A stretch of 59,971 nt of DNA from an uncultured Gallionellaceae bacterium (GCA_903847155.1 CAINCU010000076.1:1-59971); one strand, 5' to 3'; positions 20,672 to 30,295 are shown, counted from the first letter of the stretch. Notes: a model not told the origin generated them from the sequence alone. Translations and numbers: made by a program.

Positions 20672-21739
20672 ATGAAACACATCGTTGACGACATCCGCAT
20701 CAAAGAAATCAAGGAACTTTCCCCACCCAGCCACCTCGTGCGCGAATTCCCGGTGACCGAACTGGCCGCCGAAACCACGTTTAACGCACGCACGGTGCTG
20801 CACCGCATTCTGCATGGCGCAGACGACAGGCTGCTGGTCGTGGTCGGCCCCTGCTCCATTCACGATGTCGATTCGGCGATGGAATACGCGGCCAAGCTGA
20901 AAAAAGAAGCCCAGCGCCTGGAAGCCGACCTGCAAATCCTGATGCGCGTCTATTTCGAAAAACCCCGCACCACTGTCGGCTGGAAAGGCCTCATCAACGA
21001 CCCCGATCTCGACGGCAGCTTCAAGATCAACGAAGGCCTGCGCCTCGCGCGCAAACTGCTGTGGGAAATCAACGAACTGGGACTGCCCTGCGGGACGGAA
21101 TTTCTCGATGTCATCACACCGCAATACACCGCCGACCTGATCTCCTGGGGCGCCATCGGCGCACGCACCACCGAATCCCAGATTCACCGCGAACTCGCCT
21201 CCGGCATCTCCTGCCCCATCGGCTTCAAGAACGGCACCGACGGCAACATCCGCATCGCCGTGGATGCGATCAAGGCTGCGGCCAGCCCGCATCACTTCCT
21301 TTCCGTCACAAAGGCCGGCCACTCCGCCATCGTCTCCACCCACGGCAACGAAGACTGCCACCTCATTCTGCGCGGCGGCAAACAGCCCAACTTTGATGCC
21401 GCCGCTGTCGATGCCGTCAGCAAGGAACTGGCCAACGCAGGCCTCCCGGCGCGCGTCATGATCGACTTCTCCCACGCCAACAGCCGCAAGGAATTCAAGC
21501 GCCAGATCGAAGTGGCGCAGGATTGCGCCACCCAGCTTGGCAACGGCGAAGAGCGCATCTTCGGTGTCATGATCGAATCCAACATCAAGGAAGGCCGTCA
21601 GGACATCGTCCCCGGCAAACCCCTGCAAAAAGGCGTATCGGTCACCGATGCCTGCATCAACTGGGAAGACACCGTAACCGTCCTCGACATGCTCGCCGAC
21701 GGTGTCAGGAAACGCCGCCTCAAGCTGGCGGATCGCTGA
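20672..21739 (+). CDS. aroG: 3-deoxy-7-phosphoheptulonate (DAHP) synthase, class I
   Basis: A 355-residue enzyme joining phosphoenolpyruvate and erythrose-4-phosphate, the first step of aromatic biosynthesis. Class I AroFGH blocks are clear: VVGPCSIHD, MRVYFEKPRTTVGWKGL, SFKINEGL, GARTTESQIHRELASG, CPIGFKNGTDGN and DFSHANSRKEF. Which aromatic amino acid inhibits it cannot be read with confidence; aroG is used as the generic symbol. A GC-rich hairpin (GGGGCGGC and GGCCGCCTC) follows the stop codon and could terminate transcription. Confidence 0.95.
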   Translation: MKHIVDDIRIKEIKELSPPSHLVREFPVTELAAETTFNARTVLHRILHGADDRLLVVVGPCSIHDVDSAMEYAAKLKKEAQRLEADLQILMRVYFEKPRTTVGWKGLINDPDLDGSFKINEGLRLARKLLWEINELGLPCGTEFLDVITPQYTADLISWGAIGARTTESQIHRELASGISCPIGFKNGTDGNIRIAVDAIKAAASPHHFLSVTKAGHSAIVSTHGNEDCHLILRGGKQPNFDAAAVDAVSKELANAGLPARVMIDFSHANSRKEFKRQIEVAQDCATQLGNGEERIFGVMIESNIKEGRQDIVPGKPLQKGVSVTDACINWEDTVTVLDMLADGVRKRRLKLADR

Positions 21740-21871
21740 ACCGCTGCGGGGCGGCTGGTGTGGCCGCCTCTTGCACATGTCCAATATGGGCTTAAAGACC
21801 AAGACTGCCACGCCAGCGAAACATATCGGCTTATCCGATGCCTTGTTTTGCGGCACGCAACAATCATGTAG

Positions 21872-21941
21872 GGTGCAATAAGCGCAGCGCATTGCACCGA
21901 TTATTCACATACGGCGCAATGCCCGATGGTTATTGCGCCCG
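21872..21941. repeat. Pair of small palindromes (GGYGCAAT type)
   Basis: GGTGCAAT/ATTGCACC (21872-21898) and GGCGCAAT/ATTGCGCC (within 21912-21941) are perfect 8-bp stems. The second is repeated almost exactly at 57423-57452. They lie in the 265-bp gap between aroG and the next gene and look like short dispersed palindromic repeats. Confidence 0.7.
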
Positions 21942-22005
21942 TGAACTACAAACTTTTGAATACTGTAATGCTACTGTTTTGATTTCCAATTACTGAATTT
22001 AGGAT

Positions 22006-22845
22006 ATGCGATACATACCAAAACTCAAGCAACGAAACAAAGTAACAACCTCACGCACAAGCGCTAATGAGTTGGTAGTACTTGCATACAAAGAGGTTCT
22101 TGGAAAATCCATCCAATTACTTTCCAGCGTTGCCGCAGTTGGAATTATTGTATCCGTTCTCGGATGGTTAAGATCGATTGCTTACTATGATTCATTTTCA
22201 GCGAGTTGGATGCTGGTCGATTTACCATTTTCAGAGTTAATTTCACGCGGGATTTACCCTTTTTCCGCGCTGCTCATTGGATTGCTAATTTCATTTATGG
22301 ACGTAGCAAAGCTAGCTGCCAATGAAGTCCGCACTGCGCTAAAGTTCAACGTCTTTCTTTTCTTATTTGAATTGGTAGCGTTCTTCTATTTTGATTCAAT
22401 CGGAAAATATGAACTGGCAACGGGTATAGCAAATATTGTTTTATTCGCTTCCGCATCTTGCGAAATGCTTTTATTTGGTGAGATTGTGCTTGAGCTAAGA
22501 CAAAGTAAATTCAAGCTAAATAGCCAACAAATATGGTATGTAATTACAGCTCTAGTTTCCTTCGGGGGCATAGTCATGCTTCTAGGGGGAAGCGAAGGCA
22601 ACAGAGACAAAATTCCAGCCACATCAACATTAGCATATGTTGCAATCGCCGATACTACTGACGATTGGCGTCTACTGACTACTCGCAATGAAAACTTATA
22701 TCTTGTAAGGCTAACAGACACTTCCCCAGTGCTTAAAATTATTAAAGCAGACAAGGCGGAAATGGTTTCACCACATAGAATAAGTGTGAAAGAGAATCTA
22801 GATAAGCAAGAACCCCAAGCAAATACATTGCTCAAATCGAAATGA
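22006..22845 (+). CDS. Unknown membrane protein
   Basis: A 279-residue protein I do not recognise. About five hydrophobic segments are visible in the first 200 residues (for example near SVAAVGIIVSVLGWL, FSALLIGLLISFM, FLFLFELVAFFYF and WYVITALVSFGGIVMLLGG). A soluble C-terminal part of about 80 residues follows, probably with one beta-rich unit. The first 20 residues are basic. Base composition is clearly richer in A and T than the flanking genes, and codon use differs, suggesting transfer from elsewhere. AGGA just before the ATG supports the start. It ends 10 bp before the transporter gene. Function is unknown. Confidence 0.8.
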   Translation: MRYIPKLKQRNKVTTSRTSANELVVLAYKEVLGKSIQLLSSVAAVGIIVSVLGWLRSIAYYDSFSASWMLVDLPFSELISRGIYPFSALLIGLLISFMDVAKLAANEVRTALKFNVFLFLFELVAFFYFDSIGKYELATGIANIVLFASASCEMLLFGEIVLELRQSKFKLNSQQIWYVITALVSFGGIVMLLGGSEGNRDKIPATSTLAYVAIADTTDDWRLLTTRNENLYLVRLTDTSPVLKIIKADKAEMVSPHRISVKENLDKQEPQANTLLKSK

Positions 22846-22855
22846 ATAACGACGC

Positions 22856-24211
22856 ATGAGCCTCCCATTGAACACCTCAAGACTCTCTGTATCTATATCC
22901 ACAACCCGCATCGCCTTCGCCTCCTTCATCGGCACCGCCATCGAGTTCTACGATTTCTACATCTATGGCCTCGCAGTGGCGATGGTGATCGGGCCAGTGT
23001 TTTTCCCCAACAGCGATCCGGCGGTGCAGGCGTTGAATGCTTTCCTCACCTTCGGCATCGCCTTTATCGCGCGTCCGTTCGGTGCGTTGTTGTTCGGGCA
23101 TTTCGGCGACCGCATCGGGCGCAAGACGACACTAGTCGCCTCGCTGCTGGTGATGGGCGTTTCCACCACACTCATCGGCGTATTGCCCGGTTATGAACTG
23201 GTCGGTTGGGCAGCACCAGCCTTGCTGTGTCTGCTGCGTTTCGGGCAAGGCATCGGACTCGGCGGCGAATGGGGCGGCGCGGCTTTGCTGGCGGCGGAAT
23301 ATGCGCCCAAGGGTAAGCGCGGCTGGTTCGGCATGTTCCCGCAACTCGGCCCGCCTATCGGTTTCCTGTTCGCGGTCGGTAGTTTTCTGTTGCTGGCAAA
23401 TTTGCTGGACGATGCGCAGTTCCGCGCATGGGGCTGGCGCATTCCGTTCCTTGCAAGTTCTGTTCTGGTTATCGTCGGACTTTACGTGCGACTCAAGCTG
23501 GCGGAAACGCCGGTGTTCCTCAAGTCCCTCCAAGCCGTTCGCCCTGAGCTTGTCGAAGGGGATGTCGTTCATGCTTCGACAGGCTCAGCACGAACGGGAC
23601 TTAGAAGGCTGCCGCTGTCCGATCTCTTCGCCCACCACACCAAACCGCTGATCTTGGGCGCATTGCTGATGGTAGTGTGCTACGCGCTGTTCTACATCTC
23701 GACAGTTTTTTCGTTGAGCTACGGCGTGAGCAAACTCGGCATTCCGCGTCCGCAATTTCTCGGCATGCTGTGCGTGGCGGTCATCTTCATGGCACTCGCC
23801 ACGCCGCTTGCAGCATGGGCGGGTGATCGCTATGGCCGCCGTCCGGTGTTGCTGATCGCGGGCATCGCCGCGTTGCTGTCCGGCTTCCTGATGCAACCGA
23901 TGTTGGGCAGCGGCTCGCCATTTTTGATCACCGTTTTCCTCAGTCTTGAATTGTTTTTGATGGGCGCGACCTTTGCGCCGATGGGCGCGTTACTGCCGGA
24001 ATTGTTTCCCACGTCGGTGCGCTACACCGGCGCGGGCACAGCCTACAATCTGGGCGGCATCCTCGGTGCATCGCTCGCGCCCTACATCGCGCAACAACTT
24101 GTGCTGCATGGCGGACTGAGTTGGGTGGGCGGCTATATCTCCGTCGCGGCGGCGATTAGCGTGCTGGCCGGGCTGTTCATTCACGAGACGCGGGATAGCG
24201 ATCTGGCATGA
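22856..24211 (+). CDS. MFS transporter, metabolite:H+ symporter (MHS) type
   Basis: A 451-residue inner-membrane transporter with twelve predicted helices. MHS-type features are the N-terminal [13 protein letters not shown], the loop motif [11 protein letters not shown] after helix 2 and its second-half counterpart [11 protein letters not shown]. Relatives carry organic acids, osmolytes or shikimate; substrate is not evident here. The cytoplasmic loop between helices 6 and 7 (about residues 227-248) contains an in-frame palindromic repeat. The stop codon overlaps the miaA start by 4 bp. Confidence 0.9.
   Translation: MSLPLNTSRLSVSISTTRIAFASFIGTAIEFYDFYIYGLAVAMVIGPVFFPNSDPAVQALNAFLTFGIAFIARPFGALLFGHFGDRIGRKTTLVASLLVMGVSTTLIGVLPGYELVGWAAPALLCLLRFGQGIGLGGEWGGAALLAAEYAPKGKRGWFGMFPQLGPPIGFLFAVGSFLLLANLLDDAQFRAWGWRIPFLASSVLVIVGLYVRLKLAETPVFLKSLQAVRPELVEGDVVHASTGSARTGLRRLPLSDLFAHHTKPLILGALLMVVCYALFYISTVFSLSYGVSKLGIPRPQFLGMLCVAVIFMALATPLAAWAGDRYGRRPVLLIAGIAALLSGFLMQPMLGSGSPFLITVFLSLELFLMGATFAPMGALLPELFPTSVRYTGAGTAYNLGGILGASLAPYIAQQLVLHGGLSWVGGYISVAAAISVLAGLFIHETRDSDLA
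23535..23597. repeat. Inverted repeat inserted in frame in the transporter gene
   Basis: Arms CCGTTCGCCCTGAGCTTGTC plus GAAG (23535-23558) and CTTCGACAGGCTCAGCACG plus AACGG (23574-23597) match at 21 of 24 positions around a 15-nt loop. This is a widespread proteobacterial palindromic repeat usually seen between genes; its translation gives the familiar RPELVEG/SLSKG peptides. Here the frame stays open through it. Confidence 0.88.
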
Positions 24212-25140
24212 CGAGTTTGCCGCCCGCGATTTTCCTGATGGGCCCCACCGCCAGCGGCAAGACTGGTGTCGCGGTGGAACTGGTGCAGAGAATGTCGGTG
24301 GAACTTATCAGCGTGGATTCCGCGCTGGTGTTCCGCGACATGAACATCGGCACCGCCAAGCCGGATGCCGCCACACTGGCACGTGCACCGCATCACCTGA
24401 TCGACATCATCGACCCCACCGGCGCGTATTCCGCTGCCGCCTTCCGCCACGACGCGCTGCGCCTGATGGCGGACATCACCGCGCGCGGCAAGATACCGTT
24501 GCTGGTAGGCGGCACGATGTTGTACTTCAAAGCGCTGCGCGAAGGCTTGAGTCCGCTGCCGCAAGCCGATGCCGCGCTGCGCGCGGAACTGGATGCAGAG
24601 ATCGCGCAACACGGCATAGCACATCTGCACGCCGAGCTGGCCAAGGTCGATGCCGCAACTGCCGCGCGCCTGCACTCCACCGACACGCAACGCATCCAGC
24701 GCGCGATGGAAATCTATCGCCTCAGCGGGCAGCCGATGTCGGTGTTGATCAAGCATCAGGAACAAGACAAACTGCCCTACCGCATCCTCTCCATCGCGCT
24801 CATCCCTTCCGACCGCGCCGTGTTGCATCAGCGCATCGCCACGCGCTTCGCGGAAATGCTGCAACAAGGATTGGTGGATGAACTGCGCGGCCTGCGCGAG
24901 AAATACGAATTGAATCCGAACATGACTTCCATGCGATGCGTCGGCTACCGGCAGGCATGGCAATTCATGCAAGGCGAGATCAACGCAGCGCAACTGCGTG
25001 ACACCGGACTCGCGGCCACACGCCAGTTAGCCAAGCGCCAACTCACTTGGCTGCGTTCCACACCGGACATCATCGAGCTTGATTGTTTGCTGCCGAAGCT
25101 GCCCGACCTTGTGGGTCGGCTGATCGAAGAAAATGCATAG
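24208..25140 (+). CDS. miaA: tRNA dimethylallyltransferase
   Basis: A 310-residue enzyme that transfers a dimethylallyl group to A37 of tRNAs reading UNN codons. The P-loop [14 protein letters not shown] is at residues 12-25. The substrate block [17 protein letters not shown] follows, then [19 protein letters not shown] and the tRNA-contact region with [13 protein letters not shown]. The start overlaps the transporter stop codon (ATGA). It is a common neighbour of mutL in proteobacteria, here separated from it by three inserted genes. Confidence 0.96.
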   Translation: MTSLPPAIFLMGPTASGKTGVAVELVQRMSVELISVDSALVFRDMNIGTAKPDAATLARAPHHLIDIIDPTGAYSAAAFRHDALRLMADITARGKIPLLVGGTMLYFKALREGLSPLPQADAALRAELDAEIAQHGIAHLHAELAKVDAATAARLHSTDTQRIQRAMEIYRLSGQPMSVLIKHQEQDKLPYRILSIALIPSDRAVLHQRIATRFAEMLQQGLVDELRGLREKYELNPNMTSMRCVGYRQAWQFMQGEINAAQLRDTGLAATRQLAKRQLTWLRSTPDIIELDCLLPKLPDLVGRLIEENA

Positions 25141-25148
25141 CGCAGCTT

Positions 25149-25217
25149 GCCAGCAAGGCAGTAAATACGGTCATCTCCATCAAGTGCATGATGCAGATCG
25201 CCTATTGACGGGCGTTT
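25149..25217 (-). repeat. Dispersed element, copy 1
   Basis: Read on the minus strand it begins AAACGCCCGTCAATAGGCGA and continues through TGATGGAGAT to TTGCTGGC. It is nearly the same as the elements at 38181-38254 and 57845-57906. It lies just past the miaA stop codon. Confidence 0.85.
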
Positions 25218-25310
25218 CCGGGCAGCCACCTGTGCAAACACCAAACCACCCAAGCTGATTTCCGCAATGCGGCTAGAATTCATTCCTGACCAACCGTGAA
25301 GGAGAACAAC

Positions 25311-25697
25311 ATGAGCATCAATTTCAAACGCGAAATCGTCGACAGCTTTGACCATGCCATCGAGCGCGCCACCAAGGCGCTGGCTGGCGAGGGCTTCGGC
25401 ATCCTCACGCGCATCGACATGCACAGCAAGATCAAGGAGAAGACCGGCAAGGACATCATCCCCACGGTGATCCTCGGTGCGTGCAATCCAACTCTGGCTT
25501 ATGAGGCTTACACGGCAAACAGCGACGTGGCGAGTTTGTTGCCGTGCAACGCGGTGTTGCGCGAAGTCGCACCGGGAAAAGTGTCGGTCGAGTTCATCAA
25601 GCCAACCAGCATGATGAAGGTGCTGGACGATGCGAGATTGACCGCGCTGGCCGCGGAAGCGGATGGCAAGATCGAGCACGCGTTGGCTAATGTCTGA
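25311..25697 (+). CDS. DUF302 domain protein
   Basis: A 128-residue soluble protein matching the DUF302 pattern: FDHAIERATKALAGEGFGIL near the start, then CNPTLAYEAYTAN and GLLPCN-like VASLLPCNAVL. The domain is found in many bacteria and its biochemical role is not settled. I start it at ATG 25311 (MSINFKRE) with AAGGAG 8 nt upstream; the GTG five codons earlier overlaps that ribosome site. A hairpin overlaps its last codons. It faces the hemerythrin gene. Confidence 0.88.
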   Translation: MSINFKREIVDSFDHAIERATKALAGEGFGILTRIDMHSKIKEKTGKDIIPTVILGACNPTLAYEAYTANSDVASLLPCNAVLREVAPGKVSVEFIKPTSMMKVLDDARLTALAAEADGKIEHALANV

Positions 25698-25711
25698 TGG
25701 CAGACATTAGC
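25686..25711. terminator. Hairpin at the end of the DUF302 gene
   Basis: GCTAATGTCTG and CAGACATTAGC form an 11-bp perfect stem with a 4-nt loop. The left arm contains the last codons and stop of the DUF302 gene. There is no T-run, so termination is probable but not classical. Confidence 0.5.
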
Positions 25712-25784
25712 TATCACGCATTGTGTGATGGGGAAAATCGGGTGTTAAACAACTGAATTCGTCAAAGTGCGGGCGGTGCAACAA

Positions 25785-26234
25785 CTACTTTTTCTGGATT
25801 GATCCGACTTTCCGCGTAAAGCCATAGTCGCGGTACTTCATATCTTCGGCCAGCAGGTGTTCGACCAACGCCTGCTTGACCTGTAATCCGGCATTGATCC
25901 ATTCGTACTCCTCCCCGCCGTGGGTGAAACCTCCCATGATTTCGTGCAATGCATGCAAGACCTGCACATGTTTCATTGCATGCTCTTCCGCCTGCGGATA
26001 GCCACAATCTTCGAACAATGCTTCTTCATGGGCAAAGTGTGCCACTGCATCCAGCAGAATGGCTTGCATGCGTATTTTTATTTCTTCCACAGGCATGCGA
26101 TTACTGATGGCTTCGTTCAGTGCATTAACGAGTAGGATGAATTGCTGATGCTCCGCATCGATCTGCGGGATGCCTACGCTCAGCTCGTCGCTCCAATCCC
26201 ACCGCCATTGCGCCAAATCATTTTGGCATGACAT
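25785..26234 (-). CDS. Bacteriohemerythrin
   Basis: A 149-residue four-helix, di-iron, oxygen-binding protein. The ligand set is present: His in the N-terminal WSDELSVGIPQIDAEHQQF segment, HFAHEEALFE, HAMKH and the C-terminal HLLAEDMKYRD. I start at ATG 26234 (MSCQND), 8 nt behind GGGAG, which overlaps the 3' end of the HD-GYP gene by 17 bp; the longer frame runs deep into that gene. The overlap implies coupled expression. It may supply or sense oxygen for the upstream sensor, which is inference. Confidence 0.93.
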   Translation of the reverse strand: MSCQNDLAQWRWDWSDELSVGIPQIDAEHQQFILLVNALNEAISNRMPVEEIKIRMQAILLDAVAHFAHEEALFEDCGYPQAEEHAMKHVQVLHALHEIMGGFTHGGEEYEWINAGLQVKQALVEHLLAEDMKYRDYGFTRKVGSIQKK

Positions 26235-28266
26235 AAGCGTGCTCCCGGAACAGTGCCACACAGGCGTCCACCACTTGCGCATCGTAAAGCGTACCGCGCA
26301 TGCGGATAATCTCGTCCAGCGCCGCGTCGGCTCCCAGCCCCGGACGATATGGCCGATGCGAGGACATTGCCTCGATCACGTCGGCAACGCACAAAATACG
26401 CGCACCGAGCAATATCTCCTCGCCCTTCAATCCCTGCGGATAGCCGGAGCCGTCCATGCGTTCATGGTGCTGCAATACCATCTGCGCAATCGGCCAGGAA
26501 AAGTCGATGTCCTTCAGGATATCGAACGCTGCCTGCGGATGCATTTTAATCATGCTGTACTCAATCGCATTCAGCTTGCCTGGTTTGCTTAATATCTCGG
26601 CGGGGATGCGAATTTTGCCCAAGTCATGCACCAGTCCGGCCAGATGGAGGGCTTGCACCTGATCTTCCGGCAACGCCATCTGGCGGGCGATTGCACACGC
26701 CACTTCCGCCACCCGTGCCTGATGGCCGGAGGTATAGGGGTCACGCATCTCGACGATGCTGGCGATGGCCTTCACGGTTTGCAGCATATTGGTTTGCAGC
26801 AGCTGCTCTTGTGCCTGATGCGCTTGCTTGACGCGCAAATTGAGGATGCCATATGCAAGGTCACCGGCCATCTCTTCCAGCAGTTTTACCTCTTCGGCAT
26901 TGAAGGCATCCGCCTCTGCGGCATACATGGTCAGTGTGCCAAAGCATTGGCCATCTTCCATCAACGGCATGGCGATGCTGGACTTATACCCGCGTTGTAG
27001 CGCCATTGCGCGCCATGGCAACATGTTTGGATTGTGCGCAATATTTTGTGCGACCTGCGTCTGCCCGCTACGCACTGCAAGGCCGGTCGGCCCTTGTCCG
27101 TGCTCGTTATCCCCCCAGGAAATGCAGGCTTGAGCCAGATAGCCGTCATCAAACCCTGCTTGCGCCATCGGCCGTACCGGCTGCACTGCATCCTGCTCCA
27201 CATAACCCACCCAAGCCATGCGGTAACCGCCGATTTGCACTGCAACCGCGCACATCTCAGACAGCAGGTGTTGCTCATCATCCGCATGAATCAGCACCTG
27301 ATTGCCGGCGCTGATGGTGCGCAACGCACGGTTGGCGCGCTGCACGACGGACTCATGCTGTTTGTGTTCGGTGATGTCTTCATAAATACCCAGCACGGCA
27401 TTCACTTTGCCTGCCGCATCATGCATCGGCACTTTGGAAGTGCGCAGCCAGATCGTGCGCCCGTCCGGCGTGGACTGCGGCTCTTCAAAGCCGAGCTTGG
27501 GTGTGTCCGACTCCATCACTCGCCGGTCGTCCGCCCGGTAAAGATCGGCCTGTTCGCGCCATCCCATCTGGAAATCGTCTTTGCCGTGCAATTCCTGCGG
27601 GCAGGACCAACCGGCATCCCGCGCAAACGCCGTATTGCAACCGAGATAGTTTAAATTGGTGTCTTTCCAGAAGATGCGCACCGGCGCATTTTCGATCACC
27701 GAATGCAAGAGCGCATTGGTGGAATGCACCAACTGCTGCATGGACTTGCGTTCGCTGACATCTTCCAGACTGTGTACGCTATGCAGGTATTCGCCCTGCG
27801 CGCCATGCACCACGAAAGCGCGGGAGCGATACACCCTGCCGCCCAGCTCACACTCCTCTTCAGCCCATTTGCCAACTTCCAGTGCGTGCCTACAGCTCGG
27901 CAACGGCCCGTCGGTTTTCGGAAACACCTCGTAATACGGTCTACCGATGATTTCCTCGAAGGGGATACCGGCGCTGCGCTGGTAAGCGCGATTGACACGC
28001 AGGATGCAAAAATTCTTGTCATGCAGGAATATCGGATCATCAATGGCATCCAGCGCGGTTACCCATTCCTGATGCGCCTGCTCGATTTTCCCGCGCGCTT
28101 CCTCCATATCTTCCAGCATGAGCAGCAAGGCGCTATGGCTTTCTTCCAGCACCTGCTGGCTTTGCTGCTGTCCGCTCTCGCGCTTTACGACATCATCCTG
28201 CAATTGCAGGATGCGGTGTCTTGTCGCTTCCAACTTATTGCACAACTCCTTCATCGAGTCACTCAT
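26218..28266 (-). CDS. PAS-PAS-GAF-HD-GYP sensor, probable c-di-GMP phosphodiesterase
   Basis: A 682-residue protein with no membrane segments. Order: an N-terminal coiled coil (about 1-65), a PAS domain (ALDAIDDPIFLHDKNFCILR), a second PAS with PAC end (SVIENAPVRIFWKD to AVLGIYEDITE), a GAF domain (about 320-480) and an HD-GYP domain from about 490. The HD-GYP signature is complete: GHQARVAEVA, LVHDLGKIRIP, HHERMDGSGYPQGL. It should cleave cyclic di-GMP in response to a small-molecule or redox signal. GGTGGAA precedes the start. Bacteriohemerythrin is encoded across its 3' end. Confidence 0.94.
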   Translation of the reverse strand: MSDSMKELCNKLEATRHRILQLQDDVVKRESGQQQSQQVLEESHSALLLMLEDMEEARGKIEQAHQEWVTALDAIDDPIFLHDKNFCILRVNRAYQRSAGIPFEEIIGRPYYEVFPKTDGPLPSCRHALEVGKWAEEECELGGRVYRSRAFVVHGAQGEYLHSVHSLEDVSERKSMQQLVHSTNALLHSVIENAPVRIFWKDTNLNYLGCNTAFARDAGWSCPQELHGKDDFQMGWREQADLYRADDRRVMESDTPKLGFEEPQSTPDGRTIWLRTSKVPMHDAAGKVNAVLGIYEDITEHKQHESVVQRANRALRTISAGNQVLIHADDEQHLLSEMCAVAVQIGGYRMAWVGYVEQDAVQPVRPMAQAGFDDGYLAQACISWGDNEHGQGPTGLAVRSGQTQVAQNIAHNPNMLPWRAMALQRGYKSSIAMPLMEDGQCFGTLTMYAAEADAFNAEEVKLLEEMAGDLAYGILNLRVKQAHQAQEQLLQTNMLQTVKAIASIVEMRDPYTSGHQARVAEVACAIARQMALPEDQVQALHLAGLVHDLGKIRIPAEILSKPGKLNAIEYSMIKMHPQAAFDILKDIDFSWPIAQMVLQHHERMDGSGYPQGLKGEEILLGARILCVADVIEAMSSHRPYRPGLGADAALDEIIRMRGTLYDAQVVDACVALFREHAYVMPK

Positions 28267-28492
28267 GATTCCACCACATTCATTGGTCCTTCGGCATTTT
28301 TCTGCTCAATTCGCGCCTGCTGGCGACTCGCTGAAAACGTTGCGACGCTTCAAACCGTGCAACACAGCTGAACTGAGTTTACTATCGTTCGGGCATGGTG
28401 TTTTGGTTTGGTTGACGCAGACATATGAAGAGATTAAACAGTGTGTGATCTCCAACTTCACCATGACGGCGGCAAGCACCGCCCGGGACAAT

Positions 28493-29344
28493 TCAATGAT
28501 GCTTGCTCAGGTCGCAGGATGCGCCGTCATCTGGCGGCGCGACCAACGCCATCGCATCCAGCGCCGGAATACGCAGCAGTTGACCAATGTCGCGATAGTC
28601 GTCCGGCAGTGCCGCATCGTCCCAGCCATTGGCCGAGTGACGCGCCAAATTAACCGCCAGTTCAACGTTGCGTACCCGCGTCATTTTTGCATTTGAATCA
28701 TTCATCAAAGTCAGCAGCAATTCCGGCAAACCCCATTCCTTGACCAGCTCTTTCTGCAAGTCGCTTAGTGCAAAACCAAAAACCTGCTCTTGCACAGCAC
28801 GGCTGCGCAGCGTTTTATCCTGTTGCTGCATGGCACGAATCTTCAGCATATCCTGCGGCGCGAAGCACCACATAAACAGCTCGGCAACATCGTGCAGCAA
28901 GGATGCGATGCGCACTTCCTCAAACCGCAGATCGTTCAGCCGCAACGCCCAATCGAGCGCATATTCCGAAGCGCGATGCCCGCGATGCACCACATGCAGC
29001 AATTGAACCAAGGCTTCCATTTGCCCGTCCATGACATCCTGCACAAAAGGAGCCGCTGGAATCTTGTCGTAAAAAGCTTCCACGCCCAGCATCAGCAAGG
29101 CCTGTTCGGCCTGAACCACTTCACTGGTTTGGCTGCGGTGTTTGTGCTGTTGCAGATAGCGCAATAATTTGACGGTCATCATGGGATCGGCAGCGATCAC
29201 GTTGGCCACCGCACGCGCGCTAAGCTTGTGCGGATCTTCCCGCAATGTGTCGAGGTCACGCGAGGTCTGTTTGAGGACAGGAATATCAGTCTGACTCAGG
29301 AAACTAATCCATCCGCTTAGACCAGTAACATTCAGTTGTTGCAT
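28493..29344 (-). CDS. HDOD domain protein
   Basis: A 283-residue protein with an HDOD fold (a metal-dependent-hydrolase-related domain usually without activity), recognised from LSARAVANVIAADPMMTVKLLRYLQ and the later VRIASLLHDVAELFMW. HDOD proteins commonly work in two-component, chemotaxis-like or motility regulation. GGAGGGG precedes the ATG. It is separated by about 225 bp from the HD-GYP gene downstream and by 54 bp from arnD upstream. Confidence 0.88.
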   Translation of the reverse strand: MQQLNVTGLSGWISFLSQTDIPVLKQTSRDLDTLREDPHKLSARAVANVIAADPMMTVKLLRYLQQHKHRSQTSEVVQAEQALLMLGVEAFYDKIPAAPFVQDVMDGQMEALVQLLHVVHRGHRASEYALDWALRLNDLRFEEVRIASLLHDVAELFMWCFAPQDMLKIRAMQQQDKTLRSRAVQEQVFGFALSDLQKELVKEWGLPELLLTLMNDSNAKMTRVRNVELAVNLARHSANGWDDAALPDDYRDIGQLLRIPALDAMALVAPPDDGASCDLSKHH

Positions 29345-29398
29345 ATCCCCTCCGAGAATTTGATCCTAATTAGGATTTCGGCAATTTACGGAATTTCT

Positions 29399-30295
29399 TT
29401 AGGCTTGTACAGCCAGCGTGCCGCTGCGTCCTTCCACCGTTCCCGATTTGACCTCGTTTATCGGCAAATCGGCGACTTTGAATCCCAGCAGGTATTGGCG
29501 CATGGCAACCATCTCGTAACCCTGCTCGCTCCAACCTTGCAGTAGTTGCTCGAAGATCGGCATCCACTTCTGCCCTTCCAGTTCGGCATGCAATGTGTAG
29601 ACATGCCCGGTCGCGGTAGGTTGCGCGGTCAGCTTCAATAAATGTTGCGCCACGTTTTCTCGGGTGATGCCGTCGCGTCCGATGAGTTCGTCCAGTGTCG
29701 GCAGGGTAGTGGGCAATTGCGGACAGGCGATAATCTCGGCATCCCAGGTTGGAATAAACGGCTGGGTACCGCGCGTATCCGAGCTGTAATCGAAACTCAG
29801 GTGCTGGGTCTCGCGCAAGGCATAGCGGTTAGTCTGCCAGCCCGCCGCGGCATGCGCTCTCGGTGCTTCGCCAAAGATTTCGACGAAACGCTCAACTGCG
29901 TTCTGCATCTCGCGTTTTGTCCACTCAGCGCCCTTGCCCGCCACATGATCCTGCCAGCGGATATGGTCGTAACAATGGATACCTACTTCGAAGCCTTCAT
30001 CGCGCACGTTGCGCATGATGTCTGCGCAATTGCGCCCGATGTCCGGTGCGGGCAACAACGTGCCATACAGCAAGGTCTTGAGACCGTAATGTTCCAGCAC
30101 CGAGGTGCGTGAAACTTTCCCGAGAAAGCCGGGACGGAATACGCGCTTGATGGCGCGTCCGGTGTGGTCGTAACCGAGGGAAAAAAAGAAGGTCGCCTGC
30201 GCCTTGTGACGCTTGAGCGTTTCCACCAAACGCGGCACACCTTCGCGCGTGCCGCGATAGGTATCAACGTCGATTTTCAGGGCGATTTGTTTCAT
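29399..30295 (-). CDS. arnD: ArnD-like deformylase, polysaccharide deacetylase family
   Basis: A 298-residue NodB-fold enzyme predicted to remove the formyl group from undecaprenyl-phosphate-Ara4FN. The metal-site Asp is in KIDVDTYRGTREGVP near residue 8 and the His pair in GIHCYDHIRWQ. The FFFSLGYDHTGRAIKRV segment is ArnD-like. It sits 77 bp after the ArnA decarboxylase gene in the arn run, which supports the assignment over a general polysaccharide deacetylase. Confidence 0.92.
   Translation of the reverse strand: MKQIALKIDVDTYRGTREGVPRLVETLKRHKAQATFFFSLGYDHTGRAIKRVFRPGFLGKVSRTSVLEHYGLKTLLYGTLLPAPDIGRNCADIMRNVRDEGFEVGIHCYDHIRWQDHVAGKGAEWTKREMQNAVERFVEIFGEAPRAHAAAGWQTNRYALRETQHLSFDYSSDTRGTQPFIPTWDAEIIACPQLPTTLPTLDELIGRDGITRENVAQHLLKLTAQPTATGHVYTLHAELEGQKWMPIFEQLLQGWSEQGYEMVAMRQYLLGFKVADLPINEVKSGTVEGRSGTLAVQA

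Noticed and set aside
20651-21892. A 413-codon minus-strand frame opposite aroG
   Set aside because: It covers all of aroG, whose class I DAHP synthase motifs are complete; the antisense product is low-complexity.
26218-29344. HD-GYP and HDOD genes as a toxin-antitoxin or defence pair
   Set aside because: Both have ordinary signalling domains, and a gap of about 225 bp separates them; nothing points to defence.
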